The notes beneath the pieces are model-generated. The model did no database searches and had not been told where the DNA came from. It was given only the letters and a program-made list of their open reading frames with translations. From positions 59,733-123,732 of the forward strand of contig JAJEEK010000027.1 of assembly GCA_022821065.1 (NCBI GenBank): DNA of 64,000 nucleotides, read 5' to 3'. The translations under genes and the position numbers were made by a program. This document shows positions 1 through 7,773 of the stretch, one piece after another. How positions within the stretch are numbered: the first letter of the stretch is position 1; each line of letters opens with the position of its first letter. This DNA is from Candidatus Poribacteria bacterium. Lineage in GTDB: Bacteria > Poribacteria > WGA-4E > WGA-3G.

Positions 1-145
1 TTTTGATAAAGTTGGTTTCTGCGTGTCGAGGGGACATTTGTTTTTAAGTTAGACGGAGAGCCAACGATAAGGAATAAGTGTATAGATTGCTGGCGTAGTT
101 AGAAGCGAAAATAAATCTTGGTTTCGGCGGGCGTGTGTCCGTCTT

Positions 146-349
146 TCATCCGTCTGCTTTTGTTTTCTGTTCTTTTTCCCATTCTTTGAGAAGTTTCGCC
201 TCATAGTCGATCCATATTTTCGTCTTTCGCCATTTGCTGAGCGTATTCGGGTTGACCTCGAGCAATACAGCGGTTTCAGTGAGTGAATCGCCGTAGAAAT
301 GCAATCTGCAGGCGTGGCATATTTTCTTTGTTGATAGAACCCTCGGCAT
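146..349 (-). CDS. Small helix-turn-helix protein, terminase-small-subunit-like
   Basis: This 67-residue basic protein begins 5-6 bases after a strong GGAGG ribosome-binding site read on the minus strand, which supports the start. Residues about 20-45 (DSLTETAVLLEVNPNTLSKW) read as a helix-turn-helix of the kind found in phage terminase small subunits and in transposase-associated HTH proteins: a helix, a turn at NPNTL and a recognition helix. The C-terminal third is a charged helix. It is divergent from the secreted-protein locus downstream, with about 400 bp between them. It may be a DNA-binding regulator or a remnant of a phage or transposon. No partner gene such as a large terminase lies in the window, so the function is unproven. 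Confidence 0.6.
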   Translation of the reverse strand: MPRVLSTKKICHACRLHFYGDSLTETAVLLEVNPNTLSKWRKTKIWIDYEAKLLKEWEKEQKTKADG

Positions 350-407
350 CAGAACCTCCAGTGATTAGATTTTAAAAAGTATTATACCTTATTCTATTTT
401 TTTATAC

Positions 408-437
408 TTGCCAATTTTTGTGTCTTTTTGCTATAAT
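408..437 (+). promoter_or_regulatory. Sigma70-type promoter for the duplicated membrane-protein locus
   Basis: TTGCCA (408-413) and a perfect TATAAT (432-437) are separated by 18 bp in an AT-rich stretch. The predicted start near 444 would leave a leader of about 310 nt before the ATG at 758. Confidence 0.5.
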
Positions 438-757
438 GTCTGTGACGTTAATTCTCGGGTTTGGAAGCACACCGTCTATAAAGCCTCGACCGTGTCAGGG
501 CAGCGTCCTATTTTCATAGGTGCGCCGCCGGTATTACGAGTACCGAGCGACGCGTAGCACTGCCATAACCAGAGTATGACAGCACTGGTTTCTATCATAG
601 CATATTGCATTTTTTCTGTGTTAGAATAGAGACCATCCCCTCTTGGGACGGATTGCCAGAACCTTCCTTTTGTTTGCTGGTTTTCGGCAATACCCCAAAA
701 AAGTTGAATTCAACCCGACACGGACGCGTGTCGAAAATCAATCAAGGAATTTTTATC
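438..757 (+). other. Long untranslated leader with several hairpins
   Basis: No convincing gene is present. The stretch holds short inverted repeats, including CCTAT-loop-ATAGG near 510-525 and CGGTA-loop-TACCG near 530-548, then a larger stem ATTGCC...GGCAAT at 652-691. That last hairpin is repeated exactly in front of the second paralogue (3518-3557). It may be a structured leader; no known riboswitch class was recognised. Confidence 0.4.
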
Positions 758-920
758 ATGTTAAAAGACTTGTTAAGCAACCGCCTCTTTATAGGCGCGT
801 TGGCGTTATTTGTTCTCTGTGTTGGGGGGAGCCTGTTCTATATGCAGCACGTCGAACAGCAAGGCGCGGAATACGCTGCCGAGACGCAAGCACGCGTCGC
901 GCAATGGAATGAGAAACAGA
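628..920 (+). repeat. Direct repeat copy 1 (leader plus signal-anchor coding segment)
   Basis: These 293 bases match 3494-3786 with no gap and about 11 mismatches (about 96% identity by eye). The repeat covers the leader hairpin, the ribosome-binding site and the first 50 or so codons of the membrane protein. Homology resumes, after a 3-bp length difference, over the His-rich motif just beyond. Confidence 0.9.
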
Positions 921-1405
921 ACCCAACACCGACAGAAACCGAAGCACCTGTTGGTGAGACGTCGCAAGGTGGACACTTCCACGAAGATGGCACTTGGCAC
1001 GGTGAGCCGCATGAGACCCCCTCGCTTGCGGAAGTTGATACATCCGCCCCTGTGCAGGTTTCGAGTATTTCCGCACCGCAAAGGGAGTATGACAGAGGCG
1101 CGGGCAACCCTTTACCGTATGGGAACGTAGACATTCGGGACTTTGAAGCCGCGAAAGTCGCGATGATAGAGAACATCAACTTCATCAAGGCGAACTGGGA
1201 CCCGGAAGCGTTCTTTGACAAGGAGCTTGGGCGCGAACTGCGTGTCGCGTACGCAAGAGCTACAAACATTGCCAATGCCGCGATGTCGGGCATTTACACC
1301 CGTGAACAGGCACGAGAGATGAATGCTTTATATTACGATCTCGGTATTAGTGATATGATTGGAAATGCCGCCGATGAAATAGTACAGGGACAGGGGATGA
1401 AGTAA
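758..1405 (+). CDS. Membrane-anchored protein with His-rich HFHEDGTWH motif, paralogue A
   Basis: The ORF opens at 605, but the better start is ATG 758, preceded by AAGGA and shared base for base with the paralogue at 3624. It gives 215 residues: a short positive N-terminus, one membrane segment (about residues 8-28, FIGALALFVLCVGG), a linker rich in Glu, Thr and Pro, a His-rich segment GGHFHEDGTWHGEPH at about residues 70-84, then a C-terminal helical region with no recognised domain. The His-rich segment could bind a metal, but that is inference. The stop overlaps the next gene's ATG (TAATG), so the two are probably translated together. The C-terminus is unlike paralogue B. Confidence 0.7.
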   Translation: MLKDLLSNRLFIGALALFVLCVGGSLFYMQHVEQQGAEYAAETQARVAQWNEKQNPTPTETEAPVGETSQGGHFHEDGTWHGEPHETPSLAEVDTSAPVQVSSISAPQREYDRGAGNPLPYGNVDIRDFEAAKVAMIENINFIKANWDPEAFFDKELGRELRVAYARATNIANAAMSGIYTREQAREMNALYYDLGISDMIGNAADEIVQGQGMK

Positions 1406-1770
1406 TGCGACAGAAACATTTGATTTTCGGCATCGTCTTTTTGGTATTGCTTTGTAGTTTTGTGGCATTGGTTGCCATCTCACAACAGAAGACCCTTGGC
1501 CAACTTGTCAAAGAAATGAACGATGCGAGGAATAAACTTTACACGCCCCCGGACGGTGCATGGCCTGTATACTCTGATGCGTTTGATGTTTTGGAGGGTA
1601 TGATAGACGATGTTAAGGACGATCTGAAGGCGTTGTATGGCATCAAGATTGATTCGACGAGTCAGATAGATGCTGCTGTCAAGGTCAAGAAGTCTGTGAC
1701 TTTGAGCGAAGAGATTAAGACGGCGTTGGCAGCGGTGGAGACGAAGCGCGAGGAGGTCGAGGACTTGTAG
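1405..1770 (+). CDS. N-terminal part of a membrane-anchored coiled-coil protein, ends at in-frame TAG
   Basis: The start overlaps the stop of the previous gene. The 121 residues contain an N-terminal membrane segment (IFGIVFLVLLCSFVALVAI) followed by charged helical sequence that looks coiled coil to the end. The ORF stops at a TAG (1768-1770). The same frame then stays open through 1771-2805, and the next codons (LDAYDAWQAYHNAVAAYN) continue the same helical style. It is therefore probably the first quarter of a 466-codon gene interrupted by an amber codon, rather than a complete gene. A real mutation, a sequencing error or readthrough are all possible. Confidence 0.55.
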   Translation: MRQKHLIFGIVFLVLLCSFVALVAISQQKTLGQLVKEMNDARNKLYTPPDGAWPVYSDAFDVLEGMIDDVKDDLKALYGIKIDSTSQIDAAVKVKKSVTLSEEIKTALAAVETKREEVEDL

Positions 1771-1836
1771 CTTGATGCCTATGATGCCTGGCAAGCGTAT
1801 CACAATGCGGTTGCGGCGTATAACTCTCATCCGCAT

Positions 1837-2805
1837 GTGAGTCCCGAAGAGCGTTTGGACGTTCCGGGTTTAGACAAGTTCGTTGCGCCCTCGTTGTATA
1901 CCTGTCATGGTCCGTGTGAGTATCCTTTTGAGACGGACTCATTAGCGCAGGTTTCGCATCAGGCGTATTGTTCGGAGAAGCATGGCACATCAAGCACGAC
2001 GGGTGTCACATATTGGACGTGCAATGGCAATACGACGTGTGATCGTTCGGATGAGCATTGGCGAGTGTGCGGTGGGAGTTGTGGTCAGAAGTTTGCGCCG
2101 CGTCGTATCAATCGGGGTCAAGGGAACTACGATTACGTAGCCAATTCGCCGCATTATGTGACGTGTTCGGAATCAACGTGTAATAGAAAGTATTACACCT
2201 GCGAGAATTCGACCTGTCCAGATAGTAGCACGCATTCGTCAAGTAGCAGTAGTCCGGGTTGTTCTCAGCATCGTGACTATGACTATTGCGACGATCAAGG
2301 TTCGTGTTCGACGGGTTCCGGTTCGGGTGTTCCGGGTCCGATCTGCGGACATAACCACTGTTGCTGTTTGGGTAGCAGTTCGAGTAGCACTTCAAGCAGT
2401 TCGGATGACAGCGATTCCGACAACACACCGGACTGTTCGTATTGTACGGATGGTTGTTCGAGTTGCCAAAGCAGTTCAGATGACGACAGCAGTTCGAGCA
2501 GTAGCACTGCGGGTCTGGACAACACGCCGGACTGTGATGTCTGCTCGGTTGGTTGTTCGAGTTGTGGCTCTGAGCCGACTTATGATCCGGGTTGTGGTCA
2601 TACCTTTGACTCTTATGAAGCCTATGAAGCAAATCCGGGTAATTGTATGACCTATGGGTGTACGCTCACGGATTGTAGTGAAATATATTGGGGGTGTCAA
2701 GGTTCTCACACGTCCTATAATAGTTGTGGCAGCTGTGGTGCCGGATATTCAACGTGTGAGAATGTCTCGCCGGCGTATTGCTACGCCTGTGGCGAATCAC
2801 TTTGA
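1837..2805 (+). CDS. Cys/Ser-rich secreted protein, probably the continuation of the preceding ORF
   Basis: The ORF finder starts at a GTG at 1837, but the open frame extends back to the TAG at 1768 in the same frame as the 1405 gene, and no good ribosome-binding site precedes 1837. The 322 residues carry more than 40 cysteines, many as CxxC or CxxxxC pairs (YTCHGPC, VCGGSCG, CSYCTDGCSSC, CGSCGAG, CYACG), set in serine/aspartate-rich linkers. A unit of the form NTPDCxxCxxGCSSC occurs twice (near 2430-2470 and 2520-2565). The pattern suggests a chain of small metal-binding or disulfide knuckles on the outside of the cell. No family was recognised. Its TGA overlaps the ATG of the next reading frame (TGATG). 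Confidence 0.55.
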   Translation: MSPEERLDVPGLDKFVAPSLYTCHGPCEYPFETDSLAQVSHQAYCSEKHGTSSTTGVTYWTCNGNTTCDRSDEHWRVCGGSCGQKFAPRRINRGQGNYDYVANSPHYVTCSESTCNRKYYTCENSTCPDSSTHSSSSSSPGCSQHRDYDYCDDQGSCSTGSGSGVPGPICGHNHCCCLGSSSSSTSSSSDDSDSDNTPDCSYCTDGCSSCQSSSDDDSSSSSSTAGLDNTPDCDVCSVGCSSCGSEPTYDPGCGHTFDSYEAYEANPGNCMTYGCTLTDCSEIYWGCQGSHTSYNSCGSCGAGYSTCENVSPAYCYACGESL

Positions 2806-3721
2806 TGTGTCTGACTCGTAACCTTTCCTTTCGACGCGCCATTTATCTTTTTATATTTCGCGCGTTTATATTCTATCTATCGGTGTTTTTCTTGCATCGG
2901 TCGTCGGTAGAAACAACGCTCACGGTGAAAGTTGTGCTTGTTTCGTCTGTCTCGCGTCGTGTTGATGTCTCGCCAATCGTTTTTGATTCAGAGGCTTACT
3001 ACCGCCCATCATCGCGTATAACCTCTTTCGTCCGTTGAGTTGGACACCGCCTGTCCCTGTAGAGCCGTATCGTCTGATAGGCACGATATTGCCGCGTGAG
3101 GATACCCCGTCGCAAGCGATTATCGAGAGGATAGGTGCATCGTTTATCGTCTCCGTCAGGGAGATGTTAGATACTTCAACAGAAGTCGTGAGTATATCGG
3201 GTAAATCTGTGATCTTATCGACGGCAGGTATAGAGCGGACGTTAGCGTTGGAGACAGGTATCTGGTTGAATCCGTCGGGTCCTTCGTTGGTTGTCAGACC
3301 GCAGCGTTCTGTGAGTCCGTCCTCGTTAAGAAATCGGCGTCCTGTTTCGCCCGTGCGAAGTTCACCGCCGCGCGCCGCTCCGAGGGCTTCCAGCGAGACC
3401 CCTTCGGAGTGGCAGACGGGTGAGGGAGAGGTGATCCGTATTGGGGATGCGCGCTTGAAGAATCCTCAGAAATGCGGTTTACGTCGTCGTTTAAGAGACC
3501 ATCCCCTCTTGGGACGGATTGCCAGAACCTTCCTTTTGTTTGCTGGTTTTCGGCAATACCGTAAAAAAGTTGACTTCAACCCGACACGGACGCGTGTCGA
3601 AAATCAATCAAGGAATTTTTATCATGTTAAAAGACCTGTTAAGCAACCGCCTCTTTATAGGCGCGTTGGCGTTATTTGTTCTCTGTGTTGGCGGGAGTCT
3701 GCTCTATATGCAGCACGTTGA
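2805..3721 (+). pseudogene. GspC/PilP-like secretion-pilus accessory protein, broken by a frameshift
   Basis: Translation from ATG 2805 gives a membrane segment (AIYLFIFRAFIFYLSVFFL) and runs to EAYYR near 3005. Sense then continues one base back in another frame as PIIAYNLFRPLSW, followed by YRLIGTILP, a segment with the look of the GspC homology region / PilP (a small beta domain of type II secretion and type IV pilus systems). The two halves make one protein only with a -1 shift near 3003-3007, where no classic slippery heptamer is visible. The second frame is open from 2987 to 3721, but from 3494 it is reading through the duplicated leader, so the true C-terminus was probably lost when that segment was inserted. 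Secretin, ATPase and pseudopilin genes are not nearby. Confidence 0.5.
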
Positions 3722-3786
3722 ACAGCAAGGCGCGGAATACGCTGCCGAGACGCAAGACCGCGTCGCGCAATGGAACGAGAAACAGA
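3494..3786 (+). repeat. Direct repeat copy 2 (leader plus signal-anchor coding segment)
   Basis: This is the second copy of the 293-bp segment at 628-920, at a constant offset of 2866 bp. It interrupts the 3' end of the GspC-like frame and supplies the leader hairpin (3518-3557), ribosome-binding site and N-terminus of the next gene. Confidence 0.9.
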
Positions 3787-4253
3787 CCGAGCAACCGACT
3801 GCGGAAGTCCCCGTTGGCGATACGTCGCAAGGTGGACACTTCCACGAAGATGGGACGTGGCACGGTGAACCGCATGCCCCTGTAGACGTCTCCGAAGTGG
3901 AAGCCTCTGCTGACGCCCCGTCTGTGTCTGATGTTCGTGCTGCACCTGTCGTTGCCCAGCAAGCGAACACAGAGATTGACGCTGCAACGCTGGAATCAGC
4001 CTCACGCAGGTTGAAGGATCCTGACGTGTATAAAGCGTGGGTCGAGTGGTCGAAAAAAAATAAGGAACTCTCTGAAGCATTCTCGCAAGCCAATTGGGAT
4101 TCGATTAACGCGGGACCAAAGACAGAAGAGGAGCAGAAACGGTTTAATAATGACCCGGAGTGGCAACGCAGATATGACGAGGCGTTGCACGAATCTGCTA
4201 GGATATACACAATGAAGGTAGAACACGAGAAGAAAAATCCCCTTCTTCAGTAA
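3624..4253 (+). CDS. Membrane-anchored protein with His-rich HFHEDGTWH motif, paralogue B
   Basis: The start is ATG 3624 behind AAGGA, identical in context to paralogue A; the ORF-track start at 3519 lies inside the leader. The 209 residues have the same signal-anchor (FIGALALFVLCVGG), acidic linker and GGHFHEDGTWHGEPH motif at about residues 69-83. The C-terminal 100 residues are quite different from paralogue A: a charged, predicted helical region (RRLKDPDVYKAWVEWSKKN) with no recognised fold. Conserved front and divergent back suggest a display module with exchangeable C-terminal parts. A separate signal-peptide protein follows after 29 bp. Confidence 0.7.
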   Translation: MLKDLLSNRLFIGALALFVLCVGGSLLYMQHVEQQGAEYAAETQDRVAQWNEKQTEQPTAEVPVGDTSQGGHFHEDGTWHGEPHAPVDVSEVEASADAPSVSDVRAAPVVAQQANTEIDAATLESASRRLKDPDVYKAWVEWSKKNKELSEAFSQANWDSINAGPKTEEEQKRFNNDPEWQRRYDEALHESARIYTMKVEHEKKNPLLQ

Positions 4254-4282
4254 GGCGATACACTTCAAAGAAGTTTAGAAAC

Positions 4283-4714
4283 ATGAAACGCAAAACGACT
4301 TTTCTGCTTTACTGTCTTGTTGGGGTCATATTGTTTTCTTCGGCGTGCTTGTGGTATGTGCGTGCAGCGGATCAGAATTCCAGCAACTGCGCGAGTTACC
4401 TGAAGGACTATCTTGAGAAAACACAGACTTTTGAGGATGCCAGGAAAACACTGCGGCGTGCGCATGTAGCACGCGCAAAAAGCTATCATCAGGACATACC
4501 TCCTGACTACAAGGATTTAGAGGATGAGTACGATCGAAATAAGAATGAATCCTTCAACAAATTGATCGAGGGTTTGGGACCGCAATTACCAACCGGTGTT
4601 AGCGATGCAAACAGCTTCAATAATTTCGCTAACATCGTCGCAGCGTTGGCAAACAACATCTTCTCTCCGGCGCGTAGCTCTTTCAGGATTTTAATTTTCT
4701 CGTTCGGGTTGTAG
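4283..4714 (+). CDS. Secreted or membrane-anchored protein of unknown function
   Basis: The 143 residues start with a clear signal peptide or anchor (KTTFLLYCLVGVILFSSACLW) ending near residue 29, followed by a polar helical stretch (ASYLKDYLEKTQTFEDARKTL) and a short hydrophobic tail. It has one Cys inside the signal (SSAC), which could be a poor lipobox. It follows paralogue B by 29 bp in the same direction and likely belongs to the same transcription unit. A 100-residue minus-strand ORF overlaps its 3' half; the plus-strand frame is preferred for its signal peptide and context. No family was recognised. Confidence 0.5.
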   Translation: MKRKTTFLLYCLVGVILFSSACLWYVRAADQNSSNCASYLKDYLEKTQTFEDARKTLRRAHVARAKSYHQDIPPDYKDLEDEYDRNKNESFNKLIEGLGPQLPTGVSDANSFNNFANIVAALANNIFSPARSSFRILIFSFGL

Positions 4715-4841
4715 GCTTGCGAAAGGAGAGCTCTGAAATACCGCGCACGCCAGCGAGACGACAAACACGCCATATCTCGATCATTTTCACCGTGTAAGAG
4801 GTCTGTCAAAACGGCTATCGTTATTTTCCTACCTTAAAGTA

Positions 4842-6170
4842 CTATGTATCAAGATGCGCGTCAATCTGTTTCAAGACCCGTTCATAATCTGCTTCCAATT
4901 CAATTGGTGCGTTCAAGTAGCGAGGCGGCGGTTCACCACAGTCAACATTGTGATATTCTACCTTGAAATCCGGGAATTTGAGACCTGTTGCTGTGGAAAT
5001 GACAATAACCCGATCCGATGGGAGTATCTGTTTGCGCTCGACCATTTTTATGAGGACAGCGAGCGCGACCCCGGTGTGTGGACAATTGAATAAGCCTGTT
5101 CTATCTGCTCTCGCTGCGGCATCAGCCAATTCTGTCTCTGTCGCTTGGTCAACGATGCCATCAAACCGGCGGAGCGTCCGAATCGCGCGATGCACTGAAA
5201 CTGGATTCCCGATCTGAATCGCTGTCGCTCGTGTCGATCGTGCGGTGATAGCACTGAATTCTGTGAACCCAGTTTGATAACTTCGGTAGAGCGGATTGGC
5301 GCGTTCGGCCTGCGCACAGGCGATACGCGGCAATTTGTCAATGATACCGAGATCGTACATCATTAGAAAGCCGAGTCCGAGTGCCGAGACGTTGCCGAGG
5401 TTGCCTCCCGGAATGATAATCCAATCCGGGACTTCCCAATTAAACTGCTGTACGATTTCTATGCTGATCGTTTTCTGTCCTTCGATGCGGAGAGAGTTAA
5501 TCGAGTTAGCGAGATAAAAGTCTGGTCGTGCAGCAAGTTTTTGAACGATTTCCATGCAGCCATCAAAGTCAGTTTCGAGGGAAAGCGTCAGTGCCCCGTT
5601 AGCGATAGGTTGGATCAGTTGCTCACGTGTAACTTTTTCTTTCGGTAATAGGATGATTGCCGGTATCCCTGCTGCAGATGCGTACGCTGCCAGAGCGGCA
5701 GAGGTATCACCCGTAGATGCACACATAACTGCCCGGATGTTTCCAGACGCGTTGATAATTTGATTCACCATTGAGACCAAGACAGTCATTCCAAGGTCTT
5801 TAAAAGAGCCAGTGTGACTGATGCCGCACTGCTTAATCCACAGATCACCCAAGCCGAGTTGTGCACCGAAGCGGTCAGCCCAGAACAAATTAGTGCCGCC
5901 TTCGTACATAGAGATAATGTTATCATCGTCAATGTTCGGGCAGACCAACTCCTTTTTGCCCCAGACGCCGCTACCATACGGGTATTCGGTGCGCATGTAG
6001 CGCTGCTCGAAAAGCGTTTTCCATTCAGCTGCGCTTCTTTCTTTCAGTGCGTCTATATCGTGCCGTACCTCTAAAAGCCCATCGCAATTTTTGCACCGGT
6101 AGATAACGTCTGAAAGTGGATAGGTTTCGGCACATCCTTCGCTACACTGGAACCATGCATTGTAGTTCAT
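4842..6170 (-). CDS. thrC: Threonine synthase
   Basis: This 442-residue PLP enzyme converts O-phosphohomoserine to threonine. The N-terminus is a four-Cys zinc ribbon (C9, C13, C26, C29), found in many bacterial and archaeal threonine synthases. The PLP lysine lies in [11 protein letters not shown] (K124), followed by the phosphate-binding glycine-rich loop region and an SxTG-like segment near the C-terminus (STATG). Length and domain order fit the family. Its ATG overlaps the TAA of scpB by one base, so it is the last gene of an scpA-scpB-thrC run and may be translationally coupled. Other PLP fold-II enzymes, such as cysteate synthase, are a less likely alternative. Confidence 0.88.
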   Translation of the reverse strand: MNYNAWFQCSEGCAETYPLSDVIYRCKNCDGLLEVRHDIDALKERSAAEWKTLFEQRYMRTEYPYGSGVWGKKELVCPNIDDDNIISMYEGGTNLFWADRFGAQLGLGDLWIKQCGISHTGSFKDLGMTVLVSMVNQIINASGNIRAVMCASTGDTSAALAAYASAAGIPAIILLPKEKVTREQLIQPIANGALTLSLETDFDGCMEIVQKLAARPDFYLANSINSLRIEGQKTISIEIVQQFNWEVPDWIIIPGGNLGNVSALGLGFLMMYDLGIIDKLPRIACAQAERANPLYRSYQTGFTEFSAITARSTRATAIQIGNPVSVHRAIRTLRRFDGIVDQATETELADAAARADRTGLFNCPHTGVALAVLIKMVERKQILPSDRVIVISTATGLKFPDFKVEYHNVDCGEPPPRYLNAPIELEADYERVLKQIDAHLDT

Positions 6171-6832
6171 TACTCTATGGTTTCCTCCATGACGACAGGA
6201 AGGAGGGGTTGAGATGGCTCGCTTCCGTTCGGTATACTAAGGAGTTCGTCAATTTCATCGAGTGAAGGCAATTCAGAAGCGTCCTTCAATCCGAATTGTT
6301 GAAGGAATTCGTCTGTAGTTGAAAAGAGTAGGGCGCGTCCATCTTTCCTACCAGTGATACGGACAAGTCCTTTCTCAAGAAGCGAGTTAAGGACGCTGTC
6401 GCTGTTTACCCCGCGAATCGTTGCAACATCGCTACGTGTGATTGGCTGCTTGTACGCAACAATGGCGAGTGTCTCAAGGGCAGACGGAGACAACGTAACG
6501 CGAACCTGGCGTGTATAAAATTTTTCTATCCATTCCGAGTATTCCGAACGTGAGCAAATTTGGTATCCATTCGCTATTTCGACAAGGTGAAAACTCCGCC
6601 CCATCTCTTCATAATCATCACTGAGTTCGCCAAGTCCTCTCCGAATGGCGCGTTTACCTATCTCCGGTAGCGCACTTTGGAATTGATCCAACGAAATCGG
6701 TTCGCTTGCGGCGAAAAGAATCGCTTCCAAGATTGATTTGAGTTTTTCGTCCGACATCGTCTCTATTTCTTGTATCAGGTTGATGTCTTCTATCGGGCTG
6801 ACATCGGTAACGTGTTCAGTATTCATAAGCAA
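6170..6832 (-). CDS. scpB: Segregation and condensation protein B
   Basis: The 220-residue protein is the kleisin-associated ScpB, made of two winged-helix domains that bind ScpA in the SMC condensin complex for chromosome segregation. Recognisable landmarks are [19 protein letters not shown] near residue 32, and [20 protein letters not shown] followed by [19 protein letters not shown] near residues 115-160, the most conserved ScpB stretch. The N-terminal 25 residues are extra and an internal Met (MSDEKL) could be the true start. It lies 4 bp downstream of scpA and overlaps thrC by one base. Confidence 0.93.
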   Translation of the reverse strand: MLMNTEHVTDVSPIEDINLIQEIETMSDEKLKSILEAILFAASEPISLDQFQSALPEIGKRAIRRGLGELSDDYEEMGRSFHLVEIANGYQICSRSEYSEWIEKFYTRQVRVTLSPSALETLAIVAYKQPITRSDVATIRGVNSDSVLNSLLEKGLVRITGRKDGRALLFSTTDEFLQQFGLKDASELPSLDEIDELLSIPNGSEPSQPLLPVVMEETIE

Positions 6833-6836
6833 GTTC

Positions 6837-7694
6837 CTAATAATCTCGATCTTCTGAACGAGTTGTTTCTACAGTCGGTGGTAGCGCGATCTCGCGATCG
6901 GATTCTTGTTGTTCTTGTTTAATAATATAGATGCTCTCGAAATGCCCCGTTTGAACGGTGACGATTTTTCCTATGCGGATGAGTTCTAAAATGGCGAGGA
7001 ATGTAACGATCCAGTCTATTTTGCTTGCGGATAGTGGGAACAATTCGTCGAATAGGAGTTGGTCGGCCGCCTCTAAATGCCGTTCAATGAAAGCGATTTT
7101 GTCTTCAACGGTGATTGTCTCCTCTTCGACCGTCTCGTATAGTTCCTCGGTATCTATCTCTGTCGCTCGGTCATTTATAGCCTTAAATGCGGAGAGTAGA
7201 TCAAACAGTGTTGCCCGAATCTCGAAGGCGCGCGATCCATCTAAATCGGCGTGTAGTTTCGGGCTTCGGCTGTAGACCCATGTCTGTCGTTCGGCGTAAA
7301 TATCTAAGACTTGTGCTGCCTCTTTGAACTGTTTGTACTCTAAGAGTTGTTTGACGAGTTGCTCTTCGTCCCCGATGGGGAGTTCATCGTTTGGAATGAG
7401 TTGTGGAAGAATGCTCTGCGATTTTATATGTAGGAGTGTCGCTGCCATCACCAAAAATTCGGATGCCACATCTAAATCTAACTGCTCCATGAGGTTAACG
7501 TATTCCAGATACCGATCAGTGATTTGCGCAATCTGGATATCGTGGATATCCATCTCCTCTTTCTGAATCAGATGGAGAAGCAGATCGAGCGGTCCCTCAA
7601 AGCCTTCTAACTTAACCGAATAGAGCGGTTCTGTTGCAGGAGACACGGCTTCTGGGTTTTGATTTCCAAGAGTTCCGACTGTTTCTATCAACAT
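6837..7694 (-). CDS. scpA: Segregation and condensation protein A
   Basis: This is the 285-residue kleisin subunit that bridges the SMC heads and binds ScpB. The signature LEGFEGPLDLLLHLI lies near residues 29-43, and DIHDIQIAQIT plus SEFLVMAATLLHIKS follow as in the family. The C-terminal winged helix is represented by the last third (FLAILELIRIGKI). The gene starts the scpA-scpB-thrC run on the minus strand. An N-terminal extension of about 25 residues precedes the conserved domain. Confidence 0.93.
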   Translation of the reverse strand: MLIETVGTLGNQNPEAVSPATEPLYSVKLEGFEGPLDLLLHLIQKEEMDIHDIQIAQITDRYLEYVNLMEQLDLDVASEFLVMAATLLHIKSQSILPQLIPNDELPIGDEEQLVKQLLEYKQFKEAAQVLDIYAERQTWVYSRSPKLHADLDGSRAFEIRATLFDLLSAFKAINDRATEIDTEELYETVEEETITVEDKIAFIERHLEAADQLLFDELFPLSASKIDWIVTFLAILELIRIGKIVTVQTGHFESIYIIKQEQQESDREIALPPTVETTRSEDRDY

Positions 7695-7773
7695 ATTTAA
7701 GTGCTTTCAACATTGTAGCCTGTACCACTACATTAGACCGGGTAAACTGAAACTTGACGGAAAAAAATCTATT

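Noticed and set aside
440-600. Possible known riboswitch or small RNA (SRP, 6S, cyclic-di-GMP)
   Set aside because: Hairpins exist, but none of the conserved sequence motifs of these classes was found.
605-757. Extended start of the first anchored paralogue
   Set aside because: The segment is untranslated leader conserved at the DNA level in both copies, and ATG 758 has the ribosome-binding site.
2108-2709. Several ORFs antisense to or out of frame with the Cys/Ser-rich protein
   Set aside because: They are frame shadows of the biased TCG/AGC/TGT codon content, without starts or features.
4507-4809. 100-residue minus-strand ORF overlapping the secreted protein gene
   Set aside because: The plus-strand frame has a signal peptide and sits in the operon run; the minus ORF has no ribosome-binding site or family.
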